Shown here: in pieces, positions 58,988 to 64,000 of the stretch
Layout of the letters: each line of letters opens with the position of its first letter
How positions within the stretch are numbered: the stretch's first letter is position 1
Assembly (NCBI GenBank): GCA_947034895.1
Contig: OX344762.1
Span: forward strand, 9,429,501 to 9,493,500
Length of the DNA: 64,000 bases
Origin: Rhytidiadelphus loreus
Taxonomy: Eukaryota; Streptophyta; Bryopsida; Hypnales; Hylocomiaceae
Reading direction: 5' to 3'
Made by a program: the position numbers and the translations under genes
Notes under the pieces: model-generated
Told to the model about the DNA's origin: nothing
Seen by the model: only the letters and a program-made list of their open reading frames with translations
The model's database searches: none

Positions 58988-61085
58988 CTGTAGAGAAATA
59001 CAGTCAACGAAACTAACCCCAAAAGTAATATTTTCTGTGAAAGGAATAATAAGTTTATAAATAGTTTGAAAGGTTAAACCATCACCACTAGTTTCAATTC
59101 CCTGAAATGAAAGGGTTGCCTAAAAATTAAAGGGAAATCAATTGCCATGAAGATGGTTGTCAAGGTTGGTCCACTAATGACTTAGAGAAGTATTGCACAA
59201 TTGGTTAGCTTAATCCAAAAGTGATCATTTGAACCCTTTCATTTAAAAGAATTGCCTAACATATTTACATGCTTTTGCAATCACTCACAATACAGATTGT
59301 AACATTATTGTTTGCGGATGTCTATTTGTCCGCAAGAGATTAAGAGAAGGATTAAGAAATGAGTCATTTTTTCAGCATATCATAATTACTTTTTACTTAG
59401 ATAGTTAGATAGAAGTTAGAATCAACATACCTAGGAGAGCAAGGTTGGTGATGTTTAGACATATTGTGTTTTGGTATATGCAGTATATTGTGCCCTTCAG
59501 CTTCAATTATGCACCACACATACACGTATTAAGCTGCTTGATCCTTCCTTGCTATAGACACCTTAAATTCTCTTGAATTTAAATGGCAACCACTTGGTGC
59601 TCACCCAAACTCATGGATACAACAACTAGTCTAGTCTTTTGCCACACAACTAAGAAAACCTTGAAATTTTGTGTTGGCCAAGCAAGACCTCATTTTTATA
59701 ATCATGTCCAAAAATCTCTGACTGCCGAGACTCCTCTCCAAATTCCTCTTGAGACTCCTCTCGAGACTCCTTTCGAGACTTTTAGACTAATTAATAATCA
59801 TGTAATAAGCTTGAAATTTTTAATTGATCTAGGCAGTAGGGTGAGAATAGGGATGGGGCAATTGCAACCTGTTATGCACAAGTGTGGGTAGAAAAGTGGC
59901 ATAACCTTGGTGAGTATGAGACAGATTTTGTTAAATTGACGATGTTCCATAACTTTGGAAACCATATAATCTATATTGTCCAAGTTTGTGGCCTGAAATA
60001 TTTCACAATTTCTGGTTTGTGGAACACCGCCAGTGTAACGAAATTGACGTTATTAGTAGTTTACAGTTTCGCGAACTCTTGACATTTGTGGGACATTGGC
60101 AAATGTGGAATGGTGATTGGGATGTCGTATTGGAGTGAATTCACTGGCTCCATCTTGGAAACTGCTGGAGTGTGCTCAACAGAAGTGCGGCGTGGTTCCC
60201 CCTTCCCGTGAATGAGTCTTGTCTATATCGACAGAACAAGCTGCATCTACTCTATCTGCTTTGTCAACAATCGCTTCCTTGGGAACTTGTGGAAGTTCAA
60301 ACTGAAATTTGGAATGCAGTATTATGTTCGAATTTGATTTCCGCAGACTGAGGTGGTATTCGGGCTTGGAACCGTAGGTGGAAAAACACATGCATGCCTC
60401 GGTGAGTCCCGAATTCTCTACAGGTGAAGCTTAAGACTTGGCAATTGTCAAACGAACCTTTTTCTCAACAAGTGGTTCTAGACTGTTGAACTCTTTTGAG
60501 ATCCAGAGGGAATTGTGTGTGACTATGCACAGGGAAATCACACAGAAACCGGGTTCACCATTTCATCCCGGCTGCAGTTTCGAATCTCTCAACAACTCAG
60601 ACGCATCTCTCTGTTGCGAAAAGCTCCACATAACGAACAATTTCAAACGCCGAAGTGTGGAGATGGCACACTTCGCTTTGGGAAAATGTTCAAGTGACAC
60701 AGGAGGCCACTGAGGCTGGGTGTAAGCTTCATACTGATTCGTTTAAGCAAATGGACGAACGAACATTCCTGAACGACCGAGAAATGGACAACCCCTGTCG
60801 ATCAAACATCCCTATCGGACGATCAGAGTCCTTGTCGTGAGTGGCTCTCAGAGGAGCGTGTCACTGCGACGGAGCTCCCTGTGCGAGATTAATCGCACTA
60901 CGAGTTCTCTTGTCCCAGTCACCTGATAAGCAGTGGAATCTATTCCTTGAAGAGACCCAACTCCACTTCACTTTCAATCCCGCAAGAAATTTCGACATTC
61001 TTGTGTCGACGAACTGTATTGAGCGAGAGTTTGATTGGCGGTGCGAATTGCTGACGGAGACCGATGTTGCGGACTCAGTAGCCGC
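58988..61085. other. Unassigned region with one possible minus-strand exon
   Basis: Presumably contains further 5' exons of the zinc-ribbon gene. A minus-strand frame ending at 60176 (KFQFELPQVPKEAIVDKADR, then VDAACSVDIDKTHSREGG) reads like real coding sequence but has no proven splice partners. A short tandem repeat of GAGACTCCTCT-type units (about four copies) lies at 59726-59781. Plus-strand frames at 60438-60713 and 60841-61215 have no recognisable motif. Confidence 0.35.
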
Positions 61086-62110
61086 TCCCAGCTTGGGAAT
61101 TACTCCAACAGGATGCAGAAGCGTGTGGATTACCCCTAGTACTGGACCAAGAACAAAAGCTGCTTGGCGGATGCTAAGGTGTGCAGCGATCTCAAAAAGT
61201 ATAACTCAGCCGTGACTTTGAGCAAGGACAGACTGACAACTCTAGAGGTTTGTTTCTTCCTTCTCATCGAGCTTCTCATTCTTAATTTCGACACATCCAA
61301 CCCAATTCCCTTCTTGCCACAGCATAGGCACCCGAAATGTACTTGACATTGTTCTCACATTGTAGCAATCAGTAGCGCTGCACGTCAATGTTCTTGAGAG
61401 TCACATGAGTCACGAATATTCTTGGACCATTCTCATTCCGAGTGTCGTCACTGCCTGAATCAACTTCATTTTCACTATCGTGGTCTACTCGAGGAGTCCC
61501 AAATGAATTTTCATTCTTTCTGGCATTGTCTTACGGGGACTTGCTTTTGCCCAGCTTTATTCATATTTTGACCCAACACAGGCAATCCTGATCACTGACT
61601 GTGGAAGTAAAAATCTGTGCTCATCTGAATTTCATGATTTTCGCCCTATGATCAATCCAGTGGATTTTGTAGAGGTCTTTTCGCAAAAGGATGTGCCCAA
61701 ATTCTCGGTCCTTGGGGATTAATGAATGCAATTCGGAAGGCTGATGATTTCAGACGTAATGTCTGAGTGTCTGACTGATGTATTTATGTGCCTTGTCTGC
61801 GCAGTCGGGATGCTGCAAGCCACCTACAGACTGCGGGTTCACTTTCGACAACGCCACTACCTGCGTAGGCAATCCATCAGGGACCAACAACACCGACTGC
61901 CAACACCCAAGCGCAGCTGTGTTTCGATTGCAACGCCTGCCGAGCTGGTGTGCTGCAGAATGTGAAGTCGAACTGGCGTAGAGTTACGTTGTGATCATCA
62001 TTGTGCTGGTGTTCATCATTGCCATCTATTCCTGTGGGTGCTGCGCCATGAAAAGCTCTCGGAGGGAGCTAGCTGAGTACAAGTACAGATATGGTCAGAC
62101 CAAGGTTTAA
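61086..62110 (+). pseudogene. 5'-truncated, frameshifted tetraspanin pseudogene
   Basis: Translation of 61086-61247 gives RMQKRVDYP-stop-YWTKNKSCLADAKVCSDLKKYN, the large-loop region of plant tetraspanins, ending at a donor. Intron 61248-61804 ends TGCGCAG. It is followed by ESGCCKPPTDCGFTF, the plant tetraspanin GCCKPP motif with the intron at its usual place. A frame change before 61917 leads to LCFDCNACRAGVLQNVKS and a second before 61991 to the last membrane helix (VIIIVLVFIIAIYSCGCC), a KYRYGQTKV tail and a TAA at 62108. Defects: an in-frame TAG at 61137, two frameshifts, a short deletion before LCFDC, and absence of the first three membrane segments upstream. The retained intron shows it arose by DNA duplication or in-place decay, not retroposition. 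Confidence 0.85.
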
Positions 62111-64000
62111 GCAGTTGATACGAACCTTCGACAGGTGTCCCCTTCTTCAGTGGAACTGGAGATGGAATATCTCATCTTCACTAGCCCTGTCGACCACTGA
62201 ATTCCAGTTTCTGTGTCTCTCTTCTCCTGTCAGAGGCTTAAATCTTTAGATACAACGGTGACTTGGCATGAGGGTTCAAGAATGTCATGAACGGTCAAAG
62301 ACATGAACCAGAGAAAGATGGATGGTTCTTCACTCTTGGAGCTGAAGACTTGAGTCTAATTAATCTGTAGCATAGCCAGATCGGGTTCCCAGGGCCAATG
62401 GTGTTGTCTCCCAGTCCCCAATTTGCAGAGGCTGCGAATGTCTTCCAGACGAGCCTTGTTGGTCTCTGTGGATATGTTTTGGTCACGTCAGGTGGGTGTG
62501 GGTATTCATAGATGGTACGGTCATCTAGAATTCATGACAGTGCTTATCACTTACGGGGAGAGAGAGTTTTCAGGCCAAGCTAAGAGCTCATCAGCAAGGT
62601 TTGGCATGTTTTCAACAACGTTGAATGCTGCAATTGTTGAATGTTTTCAGTTGATTTGAGGTGATCAATATTGTATTTTATAAAGACTAATAAATCCAGC
62701 AGATCCTCATTGCAAGCTTCTATGCTGATATGTGCAATGAGTATGTCTCTGAGTGCGTCTTTTGGACGTGATGCTTCCCACATGTGATGCTTCCCACATG
62801 GTAGCCCGACGTGATGCTTCCCACATGTAAGGCGGTAGGAGGTACAACAACGTTCGTGAGATTAAATTTCGGATGTGTAGGAGACTACTACCAGCCCCTA
62901 GTGAAGCCAATGCTGTTGTGAGTAAAATGTTCCAATCTGTGTGATATGTAAATTTGGATGTGTAGGAGACTAATGACAACACATAACCGTAGTCAAGTCA
63001 AATGGAGTTGTGTTGTGAGTAAAATATTCGACCTCATTCTTCCAGACGATCAGTAGCAATGATATTGTTATCACTTTTGCAGAGGACCGACACTTGGTTA
63101 TGAATTAATGGTCCTTCAGAATGCGACTGCTCAAAACTGAAAATATGCACCATAAATCTTTTGTGATCTAGTCTGGTCTCAATGTAACTTATAAACACCT
63201 ATAATTACCAGTTCTTTAAATGCAAAACCTACGTTTGGACCAACATTTAACACTAAAATTAAAACTATATCCCAGAAGTTGATAAGACCAGATGTTCACA
63301 ATCCAAAGTCTAGTTCCATGAGGACTAGATAGTTGACCCATCTCTGATAGACCCTTCATTCTCGGTAGTGTTTGGGACTGGAGTTAGCCTTCCCTCTTCA
63401 CACATCCAAAAGCATGCGAGTTTGGGAAGCCGAAGTGTCAATTTCTGGTACACTATCAAACAATCCTACAAGATTTCATATTCAGTGTCCAGATAATGCA
63501 TTCTAAAGCGAGTTGGAATCGTCTTTCACTTGCCATTGAGATCGAACACAAATAATTTATGTACAATAGTAGTAAATATTTTCAGCCATAGATCACAACG
63601 TCTACGACGAGTGAACAACGAACCTCAATTGTCCAGTAAATCACCGTCCCTTTCAATGCACACATGAATGAAATTCCTGTGTCGACGAAGTCCATCATAC
63701 GATCCGCTTACTTGGCCTTGATCGATCTAAAAGTAAGTGCTTCATTCGCATCACGGATTGCAATACACACCCACAATTCGAAAATCATTCTGTCCCATAC
63801 GGCAATAGTTAATTGTGTCCTCTGTTTTGAACAATTACGTTCTCCTCATAAAAGTATCGTGTTCGTGAACGCAGTTTCAATCCTCTCAAATGCAAAACCC
63901 AAATGAATTCAAAACCATTTGTGAAAGAGATGATCACTGTGAGCTGCATGCACTGGTGATTCTAGAGATTCAAGAATGTAGGATGCAAGATCGATCAAGT
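62111..64000. other. Unassigned right end with small repeats
   Basis: No gene was recognised. GTGATGCTTCCCACAT occurs three times (62768, 62784, 62811). A segment containing GGATGTGTAGGAGACTA and TTGTGAGTAAAAT is duplicated with a period of 85 bp (about 62860-63030). A diverged copy of the ~290-bp dispersed repeat lies at about 63475-63590 (AATGCATTCTAAAGCGAG, then TTGAGATCGAACACAAATAA). Small plus-strand frames near 63664 have no motif. Confidence 0.45.

Noticed and set aside
60841..61215. 124-codon plus-strand frame as a gene
   Set aside because: Its second half overlaps the tetraspanin relic in a different frame, and the first half has no motif or membrane segments.

Overview
The window looks like a piece of a large, AT-rich, repeat-laden plant (streptophyte) nuclear genome. 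The evidence is a multi-exon PNS1/choline-transporter-like gene with plant-style GT-AG introns, a decayed plant-type tetraspanin with its conserved intron position, a run of TTTAGGG-type telomere-like motif, and a CACTA-type MITE. A TET/JBP-like 2OG-Fe(II) oxygenase of the kind best known from fungal KDZ transposons is also present. Such genes are reported from some seed-free plants and algae, so I lean towards a bryophyte, lycophyte, fern or streptophyte alga, but the species cannot be fixed from the sequence. No prokaryotic features, rRNA, tRNA or CRISPR were seen.

Layout. 0.26-2.7 kb (-): the 3' part of an unrecognised spliced gene with phase-compatible exons. 3.9-5.0 kb (-): an intronless TET/JBP-like dioxygenase of 371 aa with a TATA box. 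About 0.75 kb beyond its start lies an array of 131-bp repeats, three of which carry a TGACGTCA palindrome. 8.4-14.5 kb (+): a six-exon gene of about 867 aa whose fifth exon resembles plant En/Spm-associated (Transposase_24-like) proteins; its intron 1 acceptor region is tandemly duplicated. 16.0-16.7 kb (-): the 3' end of an unrecognised gene with very short introns. 17-24 kb: mostly unassigned, with stray exon-like pieces. 24.3-39.1 kb: a gene-free, very AT-rich block holding a CACTA MITE, TTAA-flanked (piggyBac-like) MITEs, a dispersed repeat of about 290 bp in many copies, a nested insertion, and a perfect 14 x 20-bp minisatellite.

39.1-42.1 kb holds another TTAA element, a long foldback and one possible coding fragment. 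43.3-51.5 kb (+) is the best-supported gene: ten exons, 880 aa, a PNS1/CTL (SLC44-like) membrane protein with an unusually long Pro/His/Arg-rich N-terminus that contains a 10-residue coding minisatellite. Three of its introns carry their own tandem or dispersed repeats. 52-57 kb is repeat-rich, with a 1.8-kb TTAA element. Next to it is one arm of a 159-bp inverted repeat identical to a copy 29 kb away. 57.5-59.0 kb (-): a zinc-ribbon-like protein of unknown function. 61.1-62.1 kb (+): a 5'-truncated tetraspanin pseudogene. The remaining sequence is low-complexity or unassigned.

The genes do not form an operon or a visible pathway; they are independent eukaryotic genes separated by transposon debris. 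All exon models were made by eye from splice signals, reading phase and coding look, without transcripts. The CTL, TET-like and tetraspanin calls rest on recognisable family motifs. The other gene models rest mainly on matching splice phases.
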